A DNA stretch of 64,000 nucleotides from Tannerella sp. (GTDB lineage Bacteria; Bacteroidota; Bacteroidia; Bacteroidales; Tannerellaceae), in the NCBI GenBank assembly GCA_031285565.1, contig JAITVY010000042.1, forward strand, positions 62,001-126,000. Reading direction: 5' to 3'. Below the pieces are notes generated by a model, which saw only the letters and a program-made list of their open reading frames with translations, did not search any database and was not told the DNA's origin. Shown piece by piece: positions 37,064 through 45,765 of this stretch. How positions within the stretch are numbered: position 1 is the stretch's first letter; each line of letters opens with the position of its first letter. The translations under genes and the position numbers were made by a program.

Positions 37064-38044
37064 TTATTTAGAGGTTATGTATATATGTTTTCCTTTGATA
37101 TGATAATCTATATGGCTTAAACGGCTTAATGCATCAAGTACATCTACGATTGATTCTTCTTTTATCACTCCGTTGTAGCGGAGGTTTTCGCCTAATTCTT
37201 TCTGAACGGAAATATCTACATTATACCATCGCTCCAGATGTTTACAAACATCACTCAATGACATATCATTCATATACAACTTGTTTTCCAACCAGCCATA
37301 TGCGTGTGACAAAATGCCTTCCGACAGTTTTAATTGATTCGTTTCTTTATCATAAACCGCCATTTCACCGGCGTTCATCTGTAATGTCCGGCCTGTATGA
37401 TTTAATTCGATACAGCCCTCTACGAGCGATGCCTGTATAATCTGGTCACCGGCATAAGCATATAAATTAAAAGAAGTTCCCAATACTGTTACTTCCAGAT
37501 CATTTTCCAGCTTTATGACAAAAGGCTCTTTACTTTTGGATATATCAAAAAAACCTTCTCCCTGAAAACTAACTTCTCTGACTTTCTTTCTGGGGTTGTA
37601 TGCGTAGGTAATATCCGAGCCTGAGTTCAACCTGACAACCGACCCATCGGGCAATGTTATTTCCGAGCGATTACCATAATCGGTAGCCATACTGACCAAT
37701 GTCTCTGGTTTTCCATTCAAAACACCCAAAAAGGATAACATCAATATGATAAATATAGTAGCTGCAACACCGGATATGGTATATGAAAAATTTTTCAATC
37801 GCCGACGGAATTTTTCTTTTTCCTGATGTATATGATGAATCTTATCCCATGCTTTTCCGGTATCAAACGCCTCTTTCTCCATATAATATTTAGATTCGTC
37901 CCATATTCTTTTATATTGTTTGAATAAAATGCTGTTTGACTCATTTTCATCCAGCCATCCAATCAATACAGGGTCTGTTATTTCTTCCTGTTCCTGTAAG
38001 AAATAACCGATAATATGGTCATTTATATCTTTCTGTTCTCTCAT
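37064..38044 (-). CDS. FecR-family anti-sigma factor (PUL2)
   Basis: 326 residues. A cytoplasmic N-terminal sigma-binding part (1-85) is followed by one transmembrane helix (about 88-110). The periplasmic FecR domain has ITLPDGSVVRLNSGSDI and VSFQGEGFFDI, and a DUF4974 domain follows (about 255-326). It should hold the upstream ECF sigma until SusC's STN domain binds its C-terminus. It is intact, unlike its PUL1 counterpart. It follows the sigma gene after 61 bases. Confidence 0.94.
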   Translation of the reverse strand: MREQKDINDHIIGYFLQEQEEITDPVLIGWLDENESNSILFKQYKRIWDESKYYMEKEAFDTGKAWDKIHHIHQEKEKFRRRLKNFSYTISGVAATIFIILMLSFLGVLNGKPETLVSMATDYGNRSEITLPDGSVVRLNSGSDITYAYNPRKKVREVSFQGEGFFDISKSKEPFVIKLENDLEVTVLGTSFNLYAYAGDQIIQASLVEGCIELNHTGRTLQMNAGEMAVYDKETNQLKLSEGILSHAYGWLENKLYMNDMSLSDVCKHLERWYNVDISVQKELGENLRYNGVIKEESIVDVLDALSRLSHIDYHIKGKHIYITSK

Positions 38045-38105
38045 AAGATTTCTGTATTAGTATGACACCGTAAAACGAAAAAGGTCCTATCCTCAAAAGA
38101 GAAAA

Positions 38106-38663
38106 TTATATACCTTTTCTTTCAAGACAAGCCTTAAGACTTTGTAAAGAACTCCAAATCTGATTCTTAATAGTCTTTATAGCAATGGATAATTTTTCTG
38201 CAATTTCTTTTTGTTTTAAACCCTCTATCCGGTGAAGGAGCAAGACTTCCCTGCTTCGCGGTGGAAGACGATCAATACAATCGTAGAGCGCTATCCGGAA
38301 TTCATCGGATTCGAATTGATCTTCTTCCGTGTAAGCTGCAATGTGCTCATGATACTCTGACAGTTCCTGATGTTTTTTTGTATTACGTATATGATTTAAG
38401 GTTAGATTCCGGGCCATTTTATAGAGATAGCCCGAAACATTTACTGTAATTTCTATTTTATTCCGGTGATTCCATAAGTTCATGAATAATTCCTGCACAA
38501 TATCTTCCGTCTCTTCTTTATCCGGCAACAAACGATATACATACCGGCATAAACGGGTATAATAACGAACAAATAAGTTGTTATAACTGACATAGTCGTT
38601 GTGTTTGATCGCAATAATTAGTTTTTCATCAGTAATAGGTATACCGGACATTTCTCCTCTCAT
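38106..38663 (-). CDS. ECF-type RNA polymerase sigma factor (PUL2)
   Basis: 185 residues with region 2 (EETEDIVQELFMNLWNHR, about 50-67) and region 4 (LPPRSREVLLLHRIEGLKQ followed by the helix-turn-helix KEIAEKLSIAIKTIKNQIW). It belongs to the Bacteroidetes ECF group linked to SusC/FecR. It is first in PUL2. A TAnnTTTG element lies 26 bases upstream of the ATG. ATG at codon 5 is an alternative start. Confidence 0.94.
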   Translation of the reverse strand: MRGEMSGIPITDEKLIIAIKHNDYVSYNNLFVRYYTRLCRYVYRLLPDKEETEDIVQELFMNLWNHRNKIEITVNVSGYLYKMARNLTLNHIRNTKKHQELSEYHEHIAAYTEEDQFESDEFRIALYDCIDRLPPRSREVLLLHRIEGLKQKEIAEKLSIAIKTIKNQIWSSLQSLKACLERKGI

Positions 38664-38689
38664 AAAATCATTTACATTACCTCTGAAAA

Positions 38690-38697
38690 CAAAACTA
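38690..38697 (-). promoter_or_regulatory. Promoter -7 element of the PUL2 sigma gene
   Basis: Minus-strand TAGTTTTG fits TAnnTTTG, 26 bases before the sigma ATG, in the divergent gap shared with the DUF3244 gene. No equally clear element was found for the plus-strand gene. Confidence 0.45.
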
Positions 38698-38896
38698 ATT
38701 AAAATTTTTCTAAACCAAGAAATCTACCCGTTAAATTATGAATTGATTTGAAAGAGAGGATTAACCAAGCCCCTAATCTTTTCTGCAGAATTCAGACAGA
38801 ATTGAAAACTGATTTTATTATGATAAATTAAAAAATATTTCGTTTATTTGCATTTGCCAATTTTTCCAACATATTAACAATAAAAAAACTAATTCC

Positions 38897-39259
38897 ATGA
38901 GAGTAAAATCTTATTTTTTATTAGCTGTATCACTTTGCTGTATGCTGCCCTTTATGGCACACGGAGCCGATTTATATGAAGAAAACCCTCCGCCACCAGG
39001 CCCCAGAGTCAGATCTATGCCTATCTCACCTATTACGATTAACGCCGAATCAGGCATGCTTACACTCCAATTTATGAGCGATTTAGGTGAAGTATATGTA
39101 ATATTACAGCCGGCAGCTAAAAAAACAAACTATTTCCAGTCGGTTAACACTTCCATACAAGATCAGGCCGTCTTCGCCGTGCCTGCCGGAATTTACACCC
39201 TGATAATCACTGACGCTTTTGGAAATGTGATTCAACAGGAAAATATCATAATCACGTAA
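38897..39259 (+). CDS. Small exported DUF3244 protein
   Basis: 120 residues with a signal peptide ending near AHGA (about residue 24). The mature part is a single beta-sandwich-like domain resembling DUF3244 (PF11589), with ITINAESGMLTLQF and the closing GIYTLIITDAFGNVI. No catalytic motif is visible. It is followed after 16 bases by a TPR protein gene, and the two are probably one operon, divergent from the PUL2 sigma gene. Function is unknown; the fold resembles secretion or adhesion modules. Confidence 0.82.
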   Translation: MRVKSYFLLAVSLCCMLPFMAHGADLYEENPPPPGPRVRSMPISPITINAESGMLTLQFMSDLGEVYVILQPAAKKTNYFQSVNTSIQDQAVFAVPAGIYTLIITDAFGNVIQQENIIIT

Positions 39260-39275
39260 TAATTAATCAGGACCA

Positions 39276-40970
39276 ATGACTCGACCCCGAATATTTACAA
39301 TCTTATGTGCAGGGATTCTTCTATGGACAACCTGCACTACAGATACCGATAAAAACAGTCTCTTATCCGAGGCGATAAACACAGTCGATAACAATCCAAA
39401 GGAAGCTCTGGAACTACTGGAAAGTATTTCACCGGAGTTACTTGATTACGATAAGGATCAGCATATGGAGTTTGTGACTACACTGACACAAGCACGGTAT
39501 ATGGACTATCAGGATATTACGGTTGATTCATTGATACTGGATGCTCAACGCTATTTTGCCACGAGCCGGAACTATGAAATGGCGGCGCGCGCCAGTTTTT
39601 ATGCAGCTATGTATTGGTACGAGGGGGAGGCCATAGACAAAGCTGTGGAATACTGGCAGGCCGCCTTCTCTTTTGCCGAAAAAGCAGGCAATAATCTGTT
39701 TACGGCAAAAAGCGCGTATTGGTTAGGAAGAACTTATTTTATTCAGGAGCAATGGGAGAATTCTATGACCTATTGTCAAAAAGCTTTGATGCTATATAGC
39801 GATCTACCAGATGCCGAACATTATAAACTTTACATAACTGAGATGCTGGGACAAGTCCATCGAAGAGTACAAAACCAAGAACAAGCATACCAGTATTTTG
39901 ATGATGGATTAAAAGCGGCTAAAAACCAAACCAATACAAAGTACGAGTCCCGTTTCCTAAGAAATATAGGACTTATTCATCGCGATAAGGGAGAATACCA
40001 ACAAGCAAAAGAATATTTTGATCTGGTACTTTCAAAACAACCCGAACCGGAAGATAGAATGCGATTCTATTTAAGCTATGCTATATTGTACCGGGCCATG
40101 AATCTTCCCGATTCAGCCCTCCATTATTTAAACACAATTGAAAATCAAGTCCAGGAAATTACCTATCCCAATACGCGTAGGGATATTTATAAAGAGTTGG
40201 TTACATATCATAAAGCCAACAAAGGGGATGGAGATAAAATAGCACGTTATTCGCAGTTAGCCCATAATGAAGATTTACGCATCAAAAAGAGCCAAAGCGA
40301 GAAAAAAATAAACGCAATCAATCAGCAGCTTGAGCAATTAAAACAGAAAAAACAGACAGAGGGTAAAAAGTACCGCCGGATATTTGATTATGGATTGATT
40401 GCCATATGTTTGCTAATATCCCTATTGATTATCATTGAAGTTTATAAGCGTGGGTTAAAAGAGAAATATATAGAAATAAAAGACAGTTATAAGATAATTC
40501 TGGATAGTTACAGAAAAGAAAAAAAGAAATATAGCAACAGTCGCAACATACAGTTTTATCAGGCAGTAGACCTGTTACGTTTATCGATAGATGGTTTGGA
40601 TATCATTTCCAATATCTCCGAAGATCTCTATCAGAAAAAACTGGCACACACCGGTTCTCCGGTCTGGGAGCAGCAACTTATACTTCGCGAAAAGTTTTGC
40701 ACCCAGCTTGCCGGAAATGCAAAGACAAAATTGGAAAAGTTGCATAATGGCGATATCGCTTTATCTAAACTTACACCAGAAGATTTGCCATTTCTACAGT
40801 TGGTCCGGATGAAATATCCGGATGAAAAAGTCAGCCGATGGCTGGGCTATAAAGATAGTACGCCGGAGGCTGTGAAGCTTCACAAAGAACAAATCCGCCG
40901 GATACTTATCGAAGCCGGAATGACAGATGAGAACATAGAGGATTTATTACCGAAGAGAGCAGTAGGTTAA
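39276..40970 (+). CDS. TPR-repeat membrane protein, putative regulator
   Basis: 564 residues. The N-terminal hydrophobic segment (1-20, ending TTC) is a signal or anchor, but the lipobox is not canonical. Residues about 30-330 are tetratricopeptide repeats (for example AEKAGNNLFTAKSAYWLGR and GEYQQAKEYFDLVL). A charged coiled-coil segment (335-362) leads to a transmembrane helix (about 369-389). The C-terminal ~150 residues are cytoplasmic and helical (LPFLQLVRMKYPDEKVSRWL, then HKEQIRRILIEAG) and may bind DNA or a partner, but no standard motif is clear. This layout suggests a periplasmic TPR sensor. It pairs with the DUF3244 gene. Confidence 0.75.
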   Translation: MTRPRIFTILCAGILLWTTCTTDTDKNSLLSEAINTVDNNPKEALELLESISPELLDYDKDQHMEFVTTLTQARYMDYQDITVDSLILDAQRYFATSRNYEMAARASFYAAMYWYEGEAIDKAVEYWQAAFSFAEKAGNNLFTAKSAYWLGRTYFIQEQWENSMTYCQKALMLYSDLPDAEHYKLYITEMLGQVHRRVQNQEQAYQYFDDGLKAAKNQTNTKYESRFLRNIGLIHRDKGEYQQAKEYFDLVLSKQPEPEDRMRFYLSYAILYRAMNLPDSALHYLNTIENQVQEITYPNTRRDIYKELVTYHKANKGDGDKIARYSQLAHNEDLRIKKSQSEKKINAINQQLEQLKQKKQTEGKKYRRIFDYGLIAICLLISLLIIIEVYKRGLKEKYIEIKDSYKIILDSYRKEKKKYSNSRNIQFYQAVDLLRLSIDGLDIISNISEDLYQKKLAHTGSPVWEQQLILREKFCTQLAGNAKTKLEKLHNGDIALSKLTPEDLPFLQLVRMKYPDEKVSRWLGYKDSTPEAVKLHKEQIRRILIEAGMTDENIEDLLPKRAVG

Positions 40971-41086
40971 AACGCACCTTATTCTCCTAAAAAACAACAT
41001 CCGGAAAAACAACCTCCATCGTTCGGTACTATCTTCGTTTTATAACTATTCAAGCGAATCAGTAGTTAAAATAGTGTCAGATTTAC

Positions 41087-41128
41087 TATCAAAACGATAT
41101 TGACAATACGGTCAATATCGTTTTGATA
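41087..41128. terminator. Bidirectional terminator-like hairpin
   Basis: Perfect 18-base stem (TATCAAAACGATATTGAC and its complement) with a six-base loop, placed between the convergent TPR and GH51 genes. Runs of four A and four T in the arms give weak termination signals in both directions. Confidence 0.7.
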
Positions 41129-41149
41129 AACATACTTCATCCAAACTAC

Positions 41150-42763
41150 TTAATCAACAGAAGCCTTTTTATATTGAACAAGGGTAAAACCGCAAGGGGG
41201 AATTATAACTGTTGAATTCAGGTGTTTCTTTGACAGGGATATAGACTGGGGCGTAATGTTTGCCCTGTTCTGCTCTGTATTGGCAGCATTGATGTTATCG
41301 CTTTCTAAAGTCCATCTTTTTAGCGGAATATATCCTTCGGGAAGAACTAATTTCACTTTATGGCTCGTTTCATGGGAACGGTTGATCAATGCAATATTAA
41401 TTATACCATCAGCGATCATCACGGCCGTTCCGTCAACATAAGGTAGTACAACCTCATCCTGCGATAGGTGTTCATCCATATTGCCTTCTATTACCAGTTT
41501 GTGAAGTGGAACAGTAGCTGTTGCACCTTTTATATCAATATTCATTTTTTTTCCTATCATGTATTTCCTGTAAAAATCAAAAACGTAATAGATCGTACTT
41601 CTGTAAGCATCATCTTCTCCAACCGAGCGGATCAGGCCGTGCCCATTTACAGGGAATATATAATTTGCCATACCGACATATTTACATTGTCGGACAAATA
41701 CATTCAGCATCCCGGCTATAGTAACGATATCGAATTGCCGTCTGTCATCGTTTCTTGTAAATGCATATTTCCCATTACTAAAAACTTCGTGCCTGCAATT
41801 CCATTCGTCGACACTTAGCCGCACCGGATTATCTGTTCTTCCAAACCGGCGGTTTACCTCATCCAAAAGAAGTGCATTTTTTGATATCTGCATTTCAGCC
41901 CTTATTGGGGAGAAAAGCGTATAGAAAGGTTCCTGAATAACACCATCTTTCATCCTTGCACCCATATAATAGTGTGCTGCCAGAAAGTCAATCAGGTCTC
42001 CGTTTTTCTCCAGTACCGTTTTATTCCAATCATATACATGCCCCACTCCTAAAAGGCTCAATTCAGGGTATAATGATTTGATCGTGGATGCCCATGTATA
42101 TAGTTTTCCCGCATAGAACTCCGCCGTTTCTGCTTTGTGTATCCCATACGAACCGTAATTTTCATTGCCAATGCACCAATATTTCACATTGTAAGGTTCT
42201 GCGCGCCCATTGGCTACCCGTTGCATTCCGAAAGCCGTCTCTGCTGTACCATTCACATATTCAATCCAATTCAACGCATCGCCCAACGACCCGGCATAGT
42301 CCGGATGGTTACTCATATTGAAGTTAATATAAGGTTCCGTTCCAATCTTTTGGCACCATTGAAGGAATTCATCCGTTCCGAAAAGATTGTTATCATATCC
42401 TCCCCAGCGAATGCAATTGATCACCGGTCGTTCCTCTTTTGGTCCAATGCCGTTTTCCCAATCGTATTCATGAATATAGGTTCCGGCAGGCCATCGAACC
42501 ACAGGCATCCGAAGGGATTTCAGGAGTTCAAAGACTGCGGGATTTTCTTCATTCTTGTCGTTGAGCAGACCTCCGTATATGACTTTATCATTACAATCTT
42601 CCAGCATTTGACCATAAATCATCGGATCTATGGAAACCGGATGATCCGGTATTTCAATGGACACCGTTGTTGTTTGTCCGGCAATCTTTTTATCAGAAGC
42701 AAAACCAGAACAGATGTATAAAGACAAACAGAGACATATATATATAATCTTGGTTGTTTTCAT
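41150..42763 (-). CDS. GH51 alpha-L-arabinofuranosidase
   Basis: 537 residues with a signal peptide (about 1-22). It has the GH51 TIM barrel with acid/base Glu201 in CIGNENYG and nucleophile Glu320 in SVDEWN, then the C-terminal beta domain. It should release terminal alpha-L-arabinofuranose in the periplasm. Strongly conserved features include RWPAGTYIHEYDW and GTDEFLQWCQKIGTEPYINF. It is a tandem paralogue of the next gene upstream, from which it is separated by nine bases, and is last in the PUL3 operon. Confidence 0.88.
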   Translation of the reverse strand: MKTTKIIYICLCLSLYICSGFASDKKIAGQTTTVSIEIPDHPVSIDPMIYGQMLEDCNDKVIYGGLLNDKNEENPAVFELLKSLRMPVVRWPAGTYIHEYDWENGIGPKEERPVINCIRWGGYDNNLFGTDEFLQWCQKIGTEPYINFNMSNHPDYAGSLGDALNWIEYVNGTAETAFGMQRVANGRAEPYNVKYWCIGNENYGSYGIHKAETAEFYAGKLYTWASTIKSLYPELSLLGVGHVYDWNKTVLEKNGDLIDFLAAHYYMGARMKDGVIQEPFYTLFSPIRAEMQISKNALLLDEVNRRFGRTDNPVRLSVDEWNCRHEVFSNGKYAFTRNDDRRQFDIVTIAGMLNVFVRQCKYVGMANYIFPVNGHGLIRSVGEDDAYRSTIYYVFDFYRKYMIGKKMNIDIKGATATVPLHKLVIEGNMDEHLSQDEVVLPYVDGTAVMIADGIINIALINRSHETSHKVKLVLPEGYIPLKRWTLESDNINAANTEQNRANITPQSISLSKKHLNSTVIIPPCGFTLVQYKKASVD

Positions 42764-42772
42764 GTTGCACAG

Positions 42773-44359
42773 TTATTTTACTTTTTCATACCGGATCAGT
42801 GTAAACTCACATGGGGATAAGACAATCGTTGAATTTGACTGTTTTCCGGATAGATTCATTCTCTGAGGGACAATCGTCTCCCTGTTTTCCGCCAAATTTG
42901 TCGCATTGATATCCGGGTGTTCAATTTTCCATATGGTAACAAGTTTATAATTGTCCGGCGCTTTTATGCGGATTTTCTGATTTTGGAGATGTGAACGGTT
43001 TATCAATGCGACATGTATTACCCCCTCATCCATCATAGTTGCCGAACCGTCTATATAAGTCAATGTTATATCGCCCATATTCAACTCTTTACTGACATCT
43101 CCTTCAACGGCCAGCTTATTGACAGGAAGAGTAATGGCCGCCCCTTTAATATCCAGATTCAACTTTCTGCCGGTCATATATTTCCGGTATAATTCAAAAA
43201 CATAATAATTGGGAGTTTTATAAGCGTCCTTTTCACCTACAGTCTGTATCAGTCCATGTCCGTTCACAGGAAAGATATAATTGGCCATTCCAACATAAGG
43301 GCTTTGCCGAATAAAGACATTCAACATTCCGGCTATGGTCACCACATCAAACTGCCTTCGGGCATCATTTCGTGTAAAAAGAAACTTATCGCCGTCAAAT
43401 ATGGAATGTCGGCAATTCCATTCGTCAATGCTGAATCGTATAGGCCGGTCTATACGTTCGAAATATTTATTGGTTTCATCTAGTAGTCTGGCATTCTTCT
43501 GGATATGAGCCTCCACTTTTGCAGGCGAAAACAAAGTATATTCAGGATTTTGCAATTTCTCACCGTTCATTCTTGCTGTCATATAAAAATGTTTAGTAAG
43601 AAAATCAATTAATTCTCCGTTTTTTCTAAGAACCGTATCATTCCAATGGTATGTATGACCTACACCTAACAATTGTAAACCAGGATATTGAAAACGAATG
43701 GCGCTGGCCCAGCGATAAAGTCTGTCGGCATATTCTCCCGCAGTTTCTGCGCAATGTCTCCCCCATGGTCCGTAGTTCTCATTTCCAATTCCCCAGTATT
43801 TTACCTGATAAGGAGCTTCATGCCCGTTGAGCGCCCGTTTTTTTCCAAAAGTAGTCTTCACAGAACCATTTACATATTCAATCCAACTTAAAGCATCCCC
43901 CAGTGATGCACCGTACACAGGATCATTCCCCATATTAAAATTGATATATGGTTCTGTACCAATCTTCTCACACCATTGTAAAAATTCATCCGTACCAAAC
44001 TGATGGGTTTCTATACCTTTCCATGCAAATTCTTCAACAACAGGCCTTTCTTCTTTCGGACCAATCCCTTTCTTCCAGTCATATTCATGTACATAAGTTC
44101 CTCCCGGCCATCGCATTACCGGCATATCAAGCGCTTTTAGTAATTCGTATACTCGGGGATTTTCTGTTCCGTCTTCATTTATCAGTCCGCCATAAATGAT
44201 TTTGTCATTACAATCCTCCAGCATTTGACCATAAATCATTGGATCGATGAGAACCGGATTATCCGGAATTTCTATTGATACGGTTGTTGTCTGTCCGAAA
44301 AGAACAGGTAAGGATAAAAAATATAACAGACAGAAATGTAATAGTTTATTCTTTTTCAT
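42773..44359 (-). CDS. GH51 alpha-L-arabinofuranosidase (tandem paralogue)
   Basis: 528 residues with a signal peptide (about 1-22, ending LFG). Acid/base Glu194 is in GIGNENYG and nucleophile Glu313 in SIDEWN. It is very similar to the adjacent GH51 over its whole length (RWPGGTYVHEYDW, GTDEFLQWCEKIGTEPYINF), so the pair arose by duplication. Two copies could divide linkage or chain-length preference. It lies 112 bases after the MFS gene; that gap contains TTAA-rich repeats and no certain promoter. Confidence 0.88.
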   Translation of the reverse strand: MKKNKLLHFCLLYFLSLPVLFGQTTTVSIEIPDNPVLIDPMIYGQMLEDCNDKIIYGGLINEDGTENPRVYELLKALDMPVMRWPGGTYVHEYDWKKGIGPKEERPVVEEFAWKGIETHQFGTDEFLQWCEKIGTEPYINFNMGNDPVYGASLGDALSWIEYVNGSVKTTFGKKRALNGHEAPYQVKYWGIGNENYGPWGRHCAETAGEYADRLYRWASAIRFQYPGLQLLGVGHTYHWNDTVLRKNGELIDFLTKHFYMTARMNGEKLQNPEYTLFSPAKVEAHIQKNARLLDETNKYFERIDRPIRFSIDEWNCRHSIFDGDKFLFTRNDARRQFDVVTIAGMLNVFIRQSPYVGMANYIFPVNGHGLIQTVGEKDAYKTPNYYVFELYRKYMTGRKLNLDIKGAAITLPVNKLAVEGDVSKELNMGDITLTYIDGSATMMDEGVIHVALINRSHLQNQKIRIKAPDNYKLVTIWKIEHPDINATNLAENRETIVPQRMNLSGKQSNSTIVLSPCEFTLIRYEKVK

Positions 44360-44471
44360 ACAATAATATTTTATTTTTTTACACTAACGTCGCATGGAAC
44401 GCACATATCAAGTGATTAACGGTTAGTGATAAGCAGTTAATTAACAATTAACCACTAGTTTACATGCTTCG

Positions 44472-45758
44472 TTATTTATTAAAATCCCTGATAATCCCTA
44501 ATTTGCCAACTAAAAGTTGTACGCAAAGGAGACTAATCAGGTAAGCAATACCGATATATATAAATACAGGTAAATAAGAGTGCATTCCTACTGTTGCACC
44601 TATCATTTTCTGGGAGATCACACTGGTTATTCCTCCTAAAGTACCTCCTAAACCGGTAATGGTGGCCTGTACCTTTTTGGGGTATATCTCTGACGGTATG
44701 GTTATATTAGCCCACAATCCGTGAGCCAGCATAACACCTGATATGCAGGCGATTGCCAACACAATAGATGAACCGGCAAACAAGATATAACAAAGCACCG
44801 GGATAGCAAGAGAAGACACCACCATGACGGTTTTACGCGCTTTATTCAACGACCAGGCATAATTATTTATCAGATAGCGGGGAAGCACTCCGCCCAATAT
44901 CGTTCCTATTCCCATTGCCGTATAAGGTAGCCAGGCGGTCACGCCCAACTCCGACAAAGACAAGCCTTGCACATCCTGTAAATATTTAGGAATCCAGAAC
45001 AACAGAAAATAGGTAACCGGATCAATAAAGATACGTGCAGAGAAACACCCCCAGGTTTCTTTTCTCGTTAAAAGTTGTTTCAGTTTAACCGGAGTCTTAT
45101 CCGGCTGCTCTTTTTGCAGACTGGCATCTTCATCCTGAAGAATATACGCTTTTTCTTCTTCTGTTATTCGGGGATGATCTTTAGGTAAATGATAATACTT
45201 TAGCCAGAAGAACAGCCAGATAAAACCTAAAAGACCCGTAACAATAAACGCAATTCTCCACCCGAAGTACAAAGCAAGAAAAGAGACGATAGGTACAGCC
45301 AATGCAGCTCCTATAGCTGTTCCTGCATTAAAAATACCTATTGCCAACGCTCTTTCTTTCAAAGGAAACCATTCCGTGGATGCTTTTACCCCACCAGGAA
45401 AATTACCAGATTCAGTGATCCCCAGAAAAAAACGAACGATAGAAAACTGTGTGATAGAACCGGCAAAAGCGTGTAACATGCTCACCAACGACCAACTTCC
45501 GGCAAAAACGGCCAATCCTTTTCTTGTTCCGATTTTATCGATAATGCTACCGCTTACAGCATACATCAACGTATAACTGAAAACAAATATAGCTGTTATA
45601 TCGGCATAATCGGCATCCGACCAGTTGAACTCAGATTGGATTGTTGTGGCCAGAATAGCAAAGGAATTACGATCCAAGCAATTAAGCCCTGAAACCAAAC
45701 AGAGCAAAAGCGCTATCTTCCAACGAACCGTTTTGCCTGCAGATAGATTTTGTTTCAT
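44472..45758 (-). CDS. MFS transporter, anion:cation symporter (ACS)-like
   Basis: 428 residues with 12 predicted transmembrane helices in two halves joined by a charged loop at about 195-225. Family landmarks are LDRNSFAILATTIQSEFNW near the start, the motif after helix 2 (IIDKIGTRKG), and FFLGITESGNFPGGVKASTE. ACS members import sugar acids or other organic anions with protons. It begins seven bases after the FAD oxidoreductase gene, so the two are coupled and may deliver and oxidise or reduce the same small molecule. The exact substrate is unknown. Confidence 0.85.
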   Translation of the reverse strand: MKQNLSAGKTVRWKIALLLCLVSGLNCLDRNSFAILATTIQSEFNWSDADYADITAIFVFSYTLMYAVSGSIIDKIGTRKGLAVFAGSWSLVSMLHAFAGSITQFSIVRFFLGITESGNFPGGVKASTEWFPLKERALAIGIFNAGTAIGAALAVPIVSFLALYFGWRIAFIVTGLLGFIWLFFWLKYYHLPKDHPRITEEEKAYILQDEDASLQKEQPDKTPVKLKQLLTRKETWGCFSARIFIDPVTYFLLFWIPKYLQDVQGLSLSELGVTAWLPYTAMGIGTILGGVLPRYLINNYAWSLNKARKTVMVVSSLAIPVLCYILFAGSSIVLAIACISGVMLAHGLWANITIPSEIYPKKVQATITGLGGTLGGITSVISQKMIGATVGMHSYLPVFIYIGIAYLISLLCVQLLVGKLGIIRDFNK

Positions 45759-45765
45759 ATCATTA

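Noticed and set aside
44360-44471. TTAA-rich inverted words before the second GH51 gene as a promoter or operator
   Set aside because: No TAnnTTTG element and no repeat of the motif elsewhere with a consistent position; probably ordinary AT-rich intergenic repeat.
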